From Microbotryum silenes-acaulis (lineage: Eukaryota; Basidiomycota; Microbotryomycetes; Microbotryales; Microbotryaceae), in NCBI GenBank assembly GCA_003665825.1, contig QPFY01000009.1, positions 1,178,001 to 1,242,000 of the forward strand: a stretch of DNA of 64,000 nt, given 5' to 3'. Positions 32,322-45,300 of the stretch are shown here, piece by piece. The first letter of the stretch is position 1. The number at the start of each line of letters is the position of its first letter. Position numbers and translations under genes: made by a program. The notes beneath the pieces were generated by a model that was given only the letters and a program-made list of their open reading frames with translations, did no database searches and had not been told where the DNA came from.

Positions 32322-34536
32322 TCAAATCACTCGAACCCTCTTCTTCCCGTCGCCTTCCATGTCGACACCCAAACGATGCCCACTCTCGGATTCGGTCCTC
32401 TTCGATGAAACGGCCGCCGAATTACCCGTCGTGGATACCGTCCCTTCACTTGAATTCGAAGTTGATGTTGTGCGATCATTCGACAACTTGGGTGCAGCGG
32501 ACCAATTGAGGCCTCGAGGTGCATCGTCGTCATGAGCCTCAGCTTCGTTCGGAGAGTGCGACGAACAGGCGTTGCGGTCACGGCTTCGGTCTTCATCTTC
32601 ATTGCGATCATAAGACCCGTCCAGCGGGTTCGGGGGGTTAAAGTCGGTCGAGGCGAAAAAAGTTGAAGGTGAAGGCAACATGTGGTGCGACGACGACGAA
32701 TCCCCCAGACTGGACAGCAACTGCGACCCTTGAATCGGCGCAATTGATTCGGGCTCCGAAGTGAAAGGTTGTCCTTCGTGGATGAGCAAACCCCGGCCTC
32801 GAGGGTTGCTGTCGAGTCCGGGCGTCGAAGTCGTCGATCCTGGGGGTCGGGGTATATTGAGGTTCAGGTGGGGTTTGGGTAACGAATTGCTTCGACTGGG
32901 CGGACCTCGACCTTGCGAGACACCATCAAAGCTTTGACCGCGCGTGAGCTCCGTTGTCCTCGTTGATACGGAGCCAGGTGAAGCACGTCGAAGCGACGTT
33001 ACCGAAGCTGAGCGATGGATCGCAACGGGAGAGACTTCCGACGGAGCTTGCTGAGCCGATCCGGGATAGAGCGGCAAAGGAGCCGACGACGTCGATCCGG
33101 ACGACGAAGGACCGCCAGGAGGACCATTCGGGTTGCCCAACGAGGAGAGTGCCAAGCTCGGCAACGCCGACGAGGATCCACCCCCGTTTGCCGAACTAGC
33201 GCCAAAAAAAGGAGTGAGCGGACCTCCCGCGCCAGGATTATTCATCATCCCCATCCCATACGCGGCTTGCGGTGTTGCAAAGTCGCCCGAGAAGCCGTTG
33301 GGTGGTCCACCGGGACCTCCATTGCTGCTGTTGCCATTGGTATGTCCGAGAGGGCCGGACGGTCCGCCTCCCGGCATACCTCCACTCATAGAGGCGCTGT
33401 ATGTCTGAACAAGGTTTTGCATAGCCCAGAAGGGGTTCTGGCCCATAGGATTGCCCCCTTGTCCTGGACCGCCTGCCGGATGCGACGGCATTTGAGAATT
33501 CCAACCACCGCTTGAATTGGGAGGTCCACCAGGGTACGACTGCCCGGTGAAGGAAGGAGGTGGTGCTTGCGGGAAACCGGGGAACGAGGTATAGGGGTTG
33601 TTGAAGACGGGCTGAGGGAAGCCGAGATGAAAGGGCCAGTTTCCAGATGCCGCAAGCAATTGAGGCGAGGGAGGACCTTGTCCTGATTGGAAGCGTTGTT
33701 GCTGCTGACTTGCATGCTCTCGATCATTGTAGAATGAAGGCTGTTCCTGATGGGGCGAGCAAGTTCAAACCCGTCAGTGCCTGGTAACAGCAAAGTGATC
33801 GAGTGCCGCCTTTTGGAGAAAAATGCACCTCTTCCAAACTGTCGCGTCTCAGATCTCTTCTCTGATCATCGTCCCTCTCCACCTTGGGCCTCTTCCCATC
33901 TCCGTTCCCACCTCTTCCCTTCCCTTTACACTTACTCCCCCCCGGTCCATTCTGCTTCATTTGCCCTCCTCGAGCGTCCGCATCCTCATCCTCATCAACG
34001 AGGGAGCCTTCTTCTTCGTCGTCGACTTCGTCCTCCTCGGCTCCTGGATCACCAGCGTTGCGATGAACATTCTTGTCTCCCAATGCGGAGGTGACAAGTC
34101 CTCCCGGGCCTGTGGCGCCATAGTACTCGGGGCCACGTTTCTCGTGAGCGGGGCCGGAGTACTACCGGTCCCAAGGTGCAGGACGAACGGCGTGAGTAAG
34201 AGGTCCGTTTGCGGATGACCAGTATTCGAGTGTTACTCACGTGTGCATAACGAAGTAGTGTCTGATCCATATCCCCACTATGGAATCTGTTTCAAGACGA
34301 AATCAAAGTAGCGAAAATCAGCACCTCGGCTCACTCGTAGCTCCGGACCGCTGGGGACTTGAAACCTACTCGAAAAGCTTGTTCGCCCCATTGAAGACGA
34401 TGACCGCGACGTCGGCCTTGCACAAGACTCCAAGCTCGTATGCCTTCTTGAAGAGACCGTTCTTGCGTTTGAGGAATGTGACGGACCGATTGCGGTCGTC
34501 CTGGATGGGCGCGATCGAGATCTTGCGGCGACCCAT
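32322..34536 (-). CDS. MADS-box transcription factor, MEF2/Rlm1 type
   Basis: Nuclear DNA-binding regulator; Rlm1-type factors act downstream of the cell-wall integrity MAP kinase in fungi (family knowledge). Exons (minus): 34536-34370, 34286-34241, 34140-33829, 33746-32322; 649 residues. The MADS domain occupies residues 1-57: [39 protein letters not shown], then [14 protein letters not shown]. It is followed by a MEF2-like [15 protein letters not shown] segment completed across two introns. The rest is acidic ([15 protein letters not shown]), then a basic patch, a glutamine run and a long Ser/Gly/Pro-rich region with many Ser-Pro sites, as expected for a MAP kinase target. The start ATG is fixed by the family (MGRRKI). 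Confidence 0.93.
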
Positions 34537-36171
34537 GATTCACGAGTGCGCAGGAAGAAGAGCGAGATCTGCAGATGGGTGGAAAAGGGTTGAAGAGCAC
34601 GGGGCGGAAGCGAGGGTGAGTTCAATCTCAGCAGCCGTCGATTACTCCTGAATTAGACCCGTGATCTCCGTTGAGATGAAAACGATGTGCCTCGCGGTCG
34701 AAAAGCACCCAAAACCACTCGAGTGTTCGCCGCACGACGAGAGAGGAAAACGATAGTCGACTCATCCCCTCTCTTGCATCTCTTTCATCTAGGGGGCAGC
34801 CAATACCGCCCCGGAAAGAAATGTGAAGCACCTGCGCCGAGTCCCTCGATGGCGCTAAATCGCCTCCTTTCCTGCGCATACATCCACGACACCACTCTGG
34901 GCGGATCGTGCCTCGCGTCGACGAGGGGGAGATGCAGTCGATCTCCCGATGATGTATCAGGAGTGAATGCACCCTTCCCCTGGGTCTCAGTAGCGGAGAA
35001 ACGTGATCTTGCCGGAGGTGGTGCCGAGGCTCGGTATCGCGGAGGTAACACCGAGGACGTCCGCGACCCTCTCGACCGCGAACCCCTCGACCGCGACCGC
35101 GACCCCGGACGAGAGAGAGTCCCGGGGACGAATGCGAAGCGAGCCAGTATTGACACTGATGATTGGAAATGATAGAATAAAAGGAGGAGAGAGAACTGAC
35201 CTGATCGAAAGTACTGATCAAAAGTCTGAGGCGAGGCCGGTCGGGGATCACGCCGTGGTGGGATCCGAGCGGAGCGAGATCCGAGTCGCGCGCCGCCTGT
35301 GGCTTGCCGGCGGAGACGGCGCAAGAGTCGAATTCAAGTCGAGGCCAGATGCAGCCTTGTAGACCTCCTCAGAGGGGTATCAAAGTTGACGATGGCAAGA
35401 CTCGATGAACAAGGTTCCAACGCAGCGGGTCGTTCAAAGATATACGAGCTTTAAGGGATGTGTGGGAGCTCCGTCGAGGTGCGTGCGACTTGCCAGCGCT
35501 TGTACGAGTGCGTGAGAGAGTGCGTGGGCCGGCGTTTTGAAGAGGGCGATCCGGGTTAGGCTGGTGATGGCGGGGGCTGACCAAGATGATGCACGACAAC
35601 GATGACCACGGACGACACCAGCAAAGTTTACGGGCTCGAAATCTGCAGACCGACGACGGTAGCGATGAGCACGTCCGAGGCAGTCAAGATGAGGTGCGAG
35701 GGGGAGGGGTGCAGCGCTAGCAGCTGGGAAGCGAACGGACGTGGGTTATAATCGGAAACCCCGGCTCGGCAGCTCGAGGAGGCGCTATGAATAAACGGCA
35801 ACGCCCTCAGTCAGGGCCAGCAGCAGGCTCAATTTTTGACAATGAAGAGCTGCCACCAAAACTGGCGGCATCTAACAATGGGCGATCCCACAAGCTAATC
35901 TGATTTCTTCCAGACCCAGTTCGCTCCCTCTCCAGAGCCACAGCTTCTGCAGAAGACTTATACTGTAGGCGATGCTGACCGCGAAAAATCGGAAGCGCTC
36001 GATTCACCGGCCTCTCGAGCCAAAGGGGACCTTCTCTGGTCAGATTCAATTTTCACCGCCCGACCAACCAGAAGTCGACAACCAATGCCAGCTTTTGGTG
36101 AGCAGACTGACGGGCCCGGATCGCGCCGAGGACTGGGAGCCCCCCCCCCCCCCCCCCCCCCCGTTTTGTGC
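34537..36171. other. Upstream region of the MADS-box gene, no gene recognised
   Basis: CT-rich and CGACCGCGAC-repeat DNA (about 35,065-35,110) with overlapping frames on both strands and no motif. A C homopolymer of about 23 bp lies at 36,140-36,162, just outside the transposon end. Confidence 0.4.
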
Positions 36172-36189
36172 CTTCATCAGCAAAATGGC

Positions 36190-36500
36190 CAAACGCGCGT
36201 AAGCGCGCGAAACCTCGTAAAGCAGTCGTTAAGCGGCCTAGAGCTGCTCTTAAGCGCCCTTAACCACTCGTTAAGCCGCGCGCGCGTTAAGTGTCGCTTA
36301 AATGTACCCTAGATAAGGGACTCTACGGCGCACTTACGGCGCGCTTACGGCGCGCATACGGCGCGCATACGGCGCGCATACGGCGCGCTTGCGGCGCGCT
36401 TAAGACTCCTCGCGCGCTTTGTTTGCATACGCAAAGCGGTCCGTAAGCCCTCTTATGCGGCGTAAAGCGGTCCTAAAGCGACTTTATCCGAACCACAGAC
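36190..36500. repeat. Left subterminal repeats incl. 11-bp tandem array
   Basis: Seven tandem copies of TACGGCGCGCA/T at 36,324-36,400, preceded by dispersed TTAAGC/GTAAAGC/CTTAAG motifs. The right subterminal region (46,030-46,220) has the same kind of motifs without the tandem array. Such repeats are usual transposase binding sites in CACTA-like elements. Confidence 0.7.
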
Positions 36501-36589
36501 CGTGTTTTAAGCGGCTGTTTAGGCAGTTTTATCTTCGCAGCCCCTGATCTGTTGTCATTATAAACCTATGTTACACTCATCTACTACAG

Positions 36590-38930
36590 TCAAGTGAAGA
36601 GAGACTCTTCAAAGTCGCAAGCCCGTTGGGCTGTGATCCTCATCTCGTCACTGGTTCCCCGCCTAGAAACCCCGGGCTCTCGATACTCCTCGAGGAGTGC
36701 TACTTCCACGCTGTTCTGTACTCGATTGGTGACTCGTACCTGCATAGCTTCTGAGTAAAAAGGCCCAGAGCCTTCTCTACGACGCCTACGCAGTATGGCC
36801 ATGACGGGACCCTGATAGTGAGTGGCCGAGAACTCATGCATCAGCAACTTTGCCACTTGCGCTTTAGTGCAATTTAGTGCAATTTAGCGCACTTTAGTGC
36901 CAAAAGCGCACTTTTTGTGAAATTTAGCTCGTTTTCTATAATCTCCGGTGCGCTAAATTGCACTAAGCACGAGTGGCAAAGTTGCTGACGTGCCAGAGCG
37001 CTACGGTTTGCTTCGCCACATTCGCATTTCTGCCAGCGTCGGACGATTCGGGGAGCGATGGGGGCGGCGTAAGGACCTGCATGGCATACCGAACCTGATC
37101 CGTCATAGCAAGAATGTAACGATATGATTGGTAGTTTGAAATGGACATTGCTGAACAGTTGAGGAACTTACGCCGGCATATGCATGAGTCAAAAGAGCGA
37201 ATGCAAGCTCGCGATGATCATTGTCGTTCGGGTCGAGACCTTCCTTTGGCCATTGGAAAGCAGCAGATTTTTCTTTCCTTATGCCGGCGACGATCTGAAC
37301 AAAGATCTCGTATAGAAGGTCGTTCTGAAAATCATCCTCGGCCTCGAAGGAGCAATCGTTCATGTCGACCCCACCCTGAGGGAGAAAGATGTTGTAAGCA
37401 GCTTGGTGCCAAAACATATGGCCACAACGCTGAATCGCACTCGAAGGAGCTGGTAGCGGGGCTTTGGAAAGGCTTACCGTTCCCGCACCGCAGCGTAACT
37501 CTTTGGCCGCCCATTTAGTAGGTTGGAGATAGAGTACGGCCTTGGCGGTCGATGCCTCACGTTGCCTGTCCGGGTCCAGTTTGTATGCTTTGTAGGTGTA
37601 TTTCAGCGCCGTCCTTTTGATCAAATTCAAGACTCCCAGATTCTTCGAAACGATCTGCTTGAAGGAAACACAGGTGTTGTCAGCGCTGGCAAGGTATCAC
37701 CGTAGGCGGGGAAGAATGTCGCACAAGGTCGGCGATCTTCGATGACCACTCGATAGGCCTCTCAGCGTTTTCGTTGTAGACCTCCGCTACGAGCTGAGAC
37801 TGGGCGTAAAGCGATCTCTTTGTTCGCCACGGGCCTTGGCCGTCGAGAATATTCTGCATGAAAATAGTTTGAAACCAGGCGCCAGCGACCATCTTCTGCT
37901 CTAGAGTCAAGTCGGATGCTTGTCGGCGGTTGGGCTTTGAATCCAACGTCTCTTGATCTATTGGCTTGCGGTTGTGCGCCCCGTCGTAGGGGGCATTGTC
38001 ATCGAGGTTCCCTTTGACCAGGGGCGACGATCTCGCAAACGACGAAGACGAGCCTGGTGTACGACTGGCAACCCTACCTTGCGGTGGATTGCGTCTTAAA
38101 GCTTGTCCGGCGATTGAGGACTGTAGAGCCTGAGCCTTGGGCTGGGGCGTCTGCAAGTGTTGATACGACCCATTGAATGTCTGCACGCAAGTACCGAAAC
38201 CTGCTTGAATGCTACTCACTACGCCTGGAATGACGCTTTCGTCATCATCGTCCATGATGCTGGTCGCTACCTTGTTGACAATGGCGACAGGTGCGGCCCC
38301 ATCGGCGCCATCCACAACCGTGGGTCCGACTAAGTCTTCGCCCTCGTCCGAGTCTGCCTCGTCCTGACCGTTGTCCGAAAAGTCACAGGGGTCCTCGGCT
38401 TGTCCACCCAACACAAGGTCCTTTATAGCAGGATCAATATAGGAGTCCTCGTCGCCGCTATCTTCGTCGCTGTATGGCTCAACAGAAGTCTGCTGTGCAC
38501 GGAAAAGCTGACGTGTGGTATCTGCATGAACGGTGTGAAGAGAAGAGGTGCGTGTCACCGCAAGCCTGGACGCGTGTGCAGGGGCTGCTGGGGGTGCACT
38601 GGAAACAAGGACGGGCGAGGCCTCAGTTCACCTACATTCAAGAAAAGATACAGTAGAGTTAAGAGATCACACTTGCACGTACTTCTCCTTCTGCTCCTTT
38701 GCGGCTTTGTGGCGTTGCCAAGCGTCTTGCTTCTTCGTTGCGTTGATTTGGCTCACACCGACAGCGACGTCGAGTCGCCGCCGCTTGTTGTCGGCCGCCT
38801 TCGTGTTCGCCGCCTTTCGTTTTTGCTGGGCTTGCGCCCTCTCCCGTCGGTCCGCCGGCGTGTCGCGGTCCCGCATTGTAGCAAGGCGCACAGACGCGGT
38901 GGCACTCGCTCGAGAAGGTCGAGAAGACAT
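36590..38930 (-). CDS. Accessory gene of the Plavaka element, function unknown
   Basis: Minus-strand gene of several exons, divergent from the transposase gene (378 bp between starts). First exon from ATG 38,930: MSSRPSRASATASVRL, then Lys/Arg/Ala-rich with RRERAQAQQKRKAANTK (nuclear-signal-like). The second coding block, about 38,640-37,690, is acidic (SDEDSGDEDSYIDPAI) and ends NAERPIEWSSKIADLV. The third, about 37,630-37,175, includes CGHMFWHQAAYNIFLPQGG and HRELAFALLTHAYAGV. The last, from about 37,140, runs through YRYILAMTDQVRYAMQVL to KQTVALW and, beyond a 152-bp nested insertion, HEFSATHYQGPVMAI to the stop at 36,590. No family is confidently recognised. The DNA-binding-like N terminus and its place inside the element suggest a partner of the transposase (inference). 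Confidence 0.6.
36839..36990. mobile_element. 152-bp MITE (inverted ends, TG target duplication)
   Basis: Left end CATCAGCAACTTTGCCACT, right end the reverse complement of CGTCAGCAACTTTGCCACT. TG flanks both sides (36,837-36,838 and 36,991-36,992). Internal sequence is rich in TTTAGTGCAATTTAG motifs. The left 120 bp match the left part of the larger element at 40,948 closely. It lies in the accessory gene of the host transposon. Confidence 0.88.
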
Positions 38931-39308
38931 GTGAACAGATCGCTGGACAGGCACTGGGTGGAAGGGCTACGACCGAGACAAGACGAGAGGCGAGGAAGGG
39001 ACGGTGAGTGAGTGAGGAGGAAGAGGGAGGGAGTCAAAAGGTGGTAAACAGAACGAGCGCGCGTGACACGTCGTATTTGTTGTTCAGTGTTTTTTTTAGG
39101 GCGCGGTTTAGCGTGCGCCAACATATGCAGTGGCCCCTATGCTGCCACGTCGCGCCGCAACGCGCTAGCTGCGCGGCGTAGTTTTGGACAACTTAGCGCA
39201 TTTCGAGAAAATACGCCTGCATTCAGGCTGTGTTTACGCGCGTCCCTTGCCTTTCTCCAGCTTCAGTCCACTCTCGCTGACAGTAGACTCGTCGTACAGG
39301 CCTTCGGG

Positions 39309-42300
39309 ATGTCGCTTGAACATGAAGGCTCTCGTTCGCAAATGAGTCAATTCCGATGCAACATTGCTGGTTGTCAGAGATCATTCCACCATGTGCGCAA
39401 TCTCGAAGCACATTTGCACGTTTGCGAAAGGCCCCGACCGCTCGACCGCGTACTACCCACGTCATCGGCTGCTGAACGAAGTCACCTCCAAGTTCTTAGA
39501 CAACAGCGCTCTCGCCAAGAGTTCTTTCGCCGACGCCGCAGACGACAGAAGAACCTCAGAAACGGTTGGCCCGACTGCGACGTCGATGGCTTCAACTCGA
39601 GCGGTAGCGACTACGATGACGACTCCTCGAGCGACAGTTCATCAGACTCTGAGTATGATCATACCCTCGATGACCAGCCCGAGTGGGACGCTCGCCAAAG
39701 GAGAAAGTTTCGAGTAGAACAACCTCCGCTCGCAGGCTGGGCTCGCCGAGCCGACGGACAACTTTGTGACGAACACACTCCGCCTCCAACGGTTCCGCAT
39801 GCCCCTTTGTTCGACCCGAACAACGTCTTTTATCCGTTCCAGGACGAAAAGGATTATCAGTATGCACTGTTGACTCGCTCAATGTCTGAGTCTCTATTCA
39901 ATGCGATGGTCACTTTCAACAACACGTTTCTTCAGGTATGTTCGGCCGAAGTTGTGGACGCTGGAACGGGGTCATATCCGCCATCTAAGTCCCGAGATAT
40001 CACTCCGCAGGCGGACCATGCCTTCAGCAACAGGCTTCAACTCAGATCTACAATCGAAAAAATACCCTATGGTGAGCTTTGTACAAGTGTTTTGAGCTCT
40101 CCAATCTTCCACCTAACTCTAAATCGTGCTCCTTCATTACTTAGCTCATCACACTGAATGGCGCGAAGAAAAAATCATCGTAACTGCGGAGGACTTAGGG
40201 TGGTCGAATAGTGATGCTGAACTTCCATTTTTGCAGCTGGTAAGCGCTGCCAGTCCAGGACAGGGACACGAGCAGGTTCGAGCCGATTAACCTCGACACC
40301 TCTATTCACAGGAACATACGTTCCGATGTCGGGACGCGCATCATGTGCTCCAACATCTTCTCTCCAATCCCGTATTCTGCGGTCACCAGCATCTGCGGCC
40401 CATGAAGGTGTTCGAGGTCAAATCAAACGGTCAGGAGCAACGGGTATATGGGGCGCCCCATACCGCAGACAAAGCGTGGGAGATGCAAGTAAGCGCTGGA
40501 TGGATGTTGAAATCGCCCGGCGCAAAGTCCATCAAGAGAACTGACTAGTAGCCGCCCGCAGGACACTCTCGACGACCCGACCGATGTGGCCGTTCGCATT
40601 GACACCAGCTCGGATTCAACTGTCTTGTCGATCGGAACTGGGACTGCCTCGGCCCATCCTGTGTATATGTCTCTAGGGGTCAACGCCGGATTCCTCAAAC
40701 GTGAAAACCATGGCGGTTTGGTCGTTATAGCTTTCCTTCCTAAAGTGGAAAGTGAGTATCGCCCGGGGCTTCTATTTTGCCAACGGTGGGCTGGCTGTTG
40801 CTAATGCTGTGGCATCCGCCTCCCACTCAAATCCAAGGGGCGGACAAAGGCAATGACGAGATGTTCCGTATATACAAACGCAGGGTGCTCCATCGAGCTC
40901 TAGAGTAAGCTGTCTCGGCTCGGTCGACGTAGCGGAGAGCTCTGATACATCAGCAACTTTGCCACTCGCGCTTTAGTGCAATTTAGTGCCATTTAGCGCA
41001 CTTTAGTACCAAAAGCGCACTTTTAGTGAAATTTAGCTCGTTTTCTATAATCTCCGGTGGGTCGCTAAATGACACTTAAAAGGCAGTTAACTTAAGTGCA
41101 CTTTAGTGCTTTTTAGTGCTTAAGTGCACTTTAGTGCACTTTGTGCCATTTAGTGGCTTCCGTGCCATTTAGTGCACTTATACTGCTTTTGCAACAACAA
41201 CCTGATTTCAGTGCTATTATGTGTATAAGCGCTTGAGCGATCAATGCCTGGTAGTACTGGTATATGCTTGCATTTCACTCATAATTACGCAGTGCTATGC
41301 ACTAGGCTACTGCCAGCCAAATAATCTATTCTGAGTCCTCTTACGTATCATTCGGCGCCAAGTGTGCCTAAGTGCCAGGCCTCCGGGCCTGCCTCGAGCG
41401 AGTCTTTGGCCACACTGCTTCGCCGCCTGAAAACGGAAGCATAACCACCCCTGCTGCGGAAACAACTCGTGTATGTCGCAACATCTGGTGATTGTGACTC
41501 ACCTGAGAACTCCGCAATCGGGGGCATCACCTTTTCGAGAGACACGCGCGCCTAATGATGGGACCAGTAGACGAACGTTGGGTCGAATGTCAGAGGGATA
41601 AAACTGATATCCGCGGAAATTCCTCTCGACTCACCACAGCATAAGCGTAAGAGTGTAAGATACTAGACCAAAAGCCAGGGCTTGGTTGTCCGGCTGCGCC
41701 GCATTGAGGGAGGCCAGCTTTTGGCTCTTGGCGCAAGCTGGGCGGCGAGATCGTTCAACAGTGAGCTTGACACGTCGTCTGGCTTCCGGCCGAACTGGAA
41801 AATTCTCTGCAGTAATGCAAACACTTACCAGCCAATTCCTGCTCTGGACAATAGTATAACTGCTTCAAGCTCACCCTAAAAGTGGGGCCACAGCAAAGTT
41901 CCAAGAACCCCTCCCAATATGGTCAGCGTTGTGTTTGTTTTGACCGCGCATTGGTCCCGCCGGTCGCTGGCGGTGTCTTTGCCGGCGGCTTGTAACGCCT
42001 CAGCCGTACCTTTCAATGACTGTGCCATACAGTGGACTCACTCGAAAATAGCCAGGGGGAGATTGAAAGGTGATGGTGGAGGCAAGAGGGAAGAAGGGTG
42101 GGGATCGCGAGCGGTGGCAGTGAGTGGGAGGAAGGAAAAGGAGGTTCGCGCGATTGAGAAGACCCCCGAGTCCTTGCGCAACGTACTTGGTAAACAACAC
42201 GCGACCGTGGCCTAATGCGAGTCACTTGGCCGCGACGGCGCTTGCGCTCACGTCCTGGCGAAGGCCCGGCTCACGCCAGTTGGCGCGCCGGGCGCGGCGA

Positions 42301-45300
42301 TCGCGCCCCATGATTTGTCTAAGTCCCACTCTGTCCGCAGGCGCAGGAGGCGCATTTCCTTCTTCCGTCGCCGCACAGCAACTTCAATCTTCGACACTCG
42401 GTTGAGGATGTTTTACGATCGGATGTTGGGCAGGTGCTATTTGGACAAATGGAGATCACGCCGGCATGGCATATCCGGAATGTTGTGGACATCTGGAACG
42501 ACCAGTTGACTGTAAATCTGTAAACTTGTGAGCATGTATGTTATCGCTCTGGGAGGGTATTTAGCATCAAAATTCTACGTGATCAGAGAACACCTCAGAG
42601 TCGCGGGAAGGGGAAAGGGAGGGCGGCGCAAATGGATCTGTCAGAATAGCCCCTGTCATGAGTTTGGTCAATTGAATCAGTATAGCTTCAGTTCTGGTAG
42701 GAGAGTATTTGGTGATATTTTTGTAATACTGCAAACATGTGTCAAGAGCAAATCATGTCTTTATGTATCTATTGCAGGTCGAGTACTTGGTATACACCTA
42801 GAGTTTGTAATAGGAAGAATAGCAACCAAGGTCCTGACATTGTTACACCTCACCCCAGCACTCCTCCAAATTTTAAGTGTCAACTTCATCAAACTTTGCT
42901 AAGTTCATCAAACAGTGCCAATTTTAGTGCCATTTAGTGCCATTTAGCGCACTTTAGCGGTTTAGCGGCTCGAGATTTATTTAGTGGCGTTTAGCAAAGT
43001 GGCAAAGTTGCTGATGTAGAATAGCTCGAATCCTACAGGATATTGTGGGCTCCGATCAGACACCTTCTTTCAGGCCGACACCTCTTCCAATTTGCGGATG
43101 GCCACTATCGATACATCAGGGTGTACTTTGGACCGGTATCTGTTGACTATCTGGAGGCGTGTTGGCTTACATCCCTTGTTCAGGGCTACGTTCCTTGGTA
43201 GGTGGACGACAGCTAGCGTTTGATCGCCTGCAGAGTTGACTTACATGGGCTCACTCTGTTTGCGCTGCTAGCTGTGTACAAGAGCCACTCAAGCTTCAAG
43301 AAGGCCCTGCCGCCCCTCGTACGAGTGCCGATGCCTACGAAGTCAGAAGGGCAGCAAGCCAGCTCAGGACAATCACAGCGCAGACAAAGGCGGCCAAAGA
43401 AGAAGGCTATCACCTTGGCAGGGTAAATTTTGCAGGATTTCCCCCTCAGCTCCTGTTCACTGAATCAGTCCCTTCCTGAGGCTCAGACCGTCTGGGATTA
43501 TTTAGGGGTCAATGGGCATGAGCTCATGGTGGCTGATCCTCTCCACCAGCTGATCAAAGGTCAGTGTTGCTAGCTATAGACGGCTTCTCCTTTTCATTGA
43601 TCCTTTCTTTCTCTCCTCGTCCTCTCTCATCAGGCATGGTGAAAGACATCACTGTTGACGACTTGTTCATTGAGACATGCGCACAAATCGCCGCTGATGC
43701 TCATCCCAGGAGAAACAAGCAAAAACTCGACGAACTAATTGGCAGAATCGAGCTGAAGTAAGTTTGATTGAATCAATCAAGAACAAGCATGCGATCTGAG
43801 ATGTCGAATATTGTACAACAGTATGCGTTTGATGCCCCTTCATTCACAACTGCGTCGCTTCAAGGACGGGTTTCAGCATTCCAACTGGACCGGTAAACAT
43901 ACGCGCGACTTGATGAAAGTGAGTGAATTCTTTCAACTTCATGCGTTTTTAATAGTAGCGTCGATCCTGATATCTTCTGCCGGGATCACGCAGATTTTTC
44001 CTGCCGGTGTGTGGGGTAAGTCGCGCCTCCAAAATACTACATCTTCGGACCGCAATGCTTGTGCTGACTGATTCATTCACATGCTTCTAAGCAGATGTTC
44101 AGATCATCGGAGACGACTACGAATCACGAACCCTCGTCGACGAAAACGCCCAAATTATGACACTGCTTTCCGTGCTAATTATGTACGCCACGTCCCTAGA
44201 GGCCACGGCCGATGACGTAGACGATATGGATTTTGCGTACGATGCTTACATGTTTGTGAGTCAATGCCCTCTGAACGAATTTTTGCATGCTTCAACTTAC
44301 GTGACTTTCCGTGCCTTCGGATTTCAGCTTACGAGAAACACGTATGATCGATTTCGAATTGTCGACGGACAGGTCGAAAAATTGGGGTTCAATTGGCCCC
44401 GCCTTCACTCCGTGTCGCACGACGCGGAATGGACCAAGAAGTGGGGCGTTCCTGTACACTCCGATACAAACACATCGGAGGTCAGTCTCTGATCTGATAG
44501 AATTCTTGAGCGAACGTTACACTGACCTACTGTATCGACCCAAGCGTGCCCATATTGACTCGGTCAAGGTCGCGTATAGAGCCAGCAACAAGTGCAACAC
44601 CGCTTCGCAACTCATCAACTACTCAAGACGAGCCGATAAAATCAGATCTTTGGAGAATGTGATAGATCTTGACAAGCTTGTGAGATCTACTGGAGATCGA
44701 ATCATATTACCCATACCTGATCCAGTTCCACATGAGTTCCACCTTTCTGCGCGACCTTGTGAGTTTCCGGCCTGTAACTGCAAGTCTTGCCTAGCCCTTG
44801 GCTGACTTTGAACCCATCTGCCATCCCATTCAGCCGGCAACAATCGATGCATGATCACGATGAACGAACTCCAGGTCTCTCTCCAACAGCCTCGCCTTCT
44901 TCAGCTCGTGCGGTCCACTGTCCACTTCTCTTCTTTGAGTGTTCAACAGGCGTCAAACTGACGTATGTGGCACCTGGCCTTGTAGACAACATGCTACCTC
45001 CTCGAATTTGGACACTCAAGTGAAGAGGTCGAATCCTTGGACGATGAGAAAGCAAAGTGGTATCACAGCTTCAAAGTCTCCAACCGCATATATCAGAACA
45101 CACCGGAACAGACGAGGGATGACGCAGGTGAGCTGGTACTAGGAAAACGCTGCACTGGTCTCCTCAGCATACTGATTTGTCTCATGTATGCTCAGATATC
45201 ATCAAACACGTCATACGAGCAACCTTTCGTTACAAGCACGGCAATCAGGATGGATACTGTACTCGCTTTGACTGTGTCTTTGTGCACAACTTGAACTACG

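Noticed and set aside
34628..35324. Arg/Ser-rich frames upstream of the MADS-box gene
   Set aside because: Overlapping frames in a CGACCGCGAC repeat area; more likely promoter or leader sequence.
36324..36400. Possible CRISPR-like array
   Set aside because: Seven 11-bp units are directly adjacent with no unique spacers, in a eukaryotic transposon end.
42000..42405. Possible gene in the 2-kb nested element
   Set aside because: Frames on both strands are short, overlapping and without motifs; the element looks non-autonomous.
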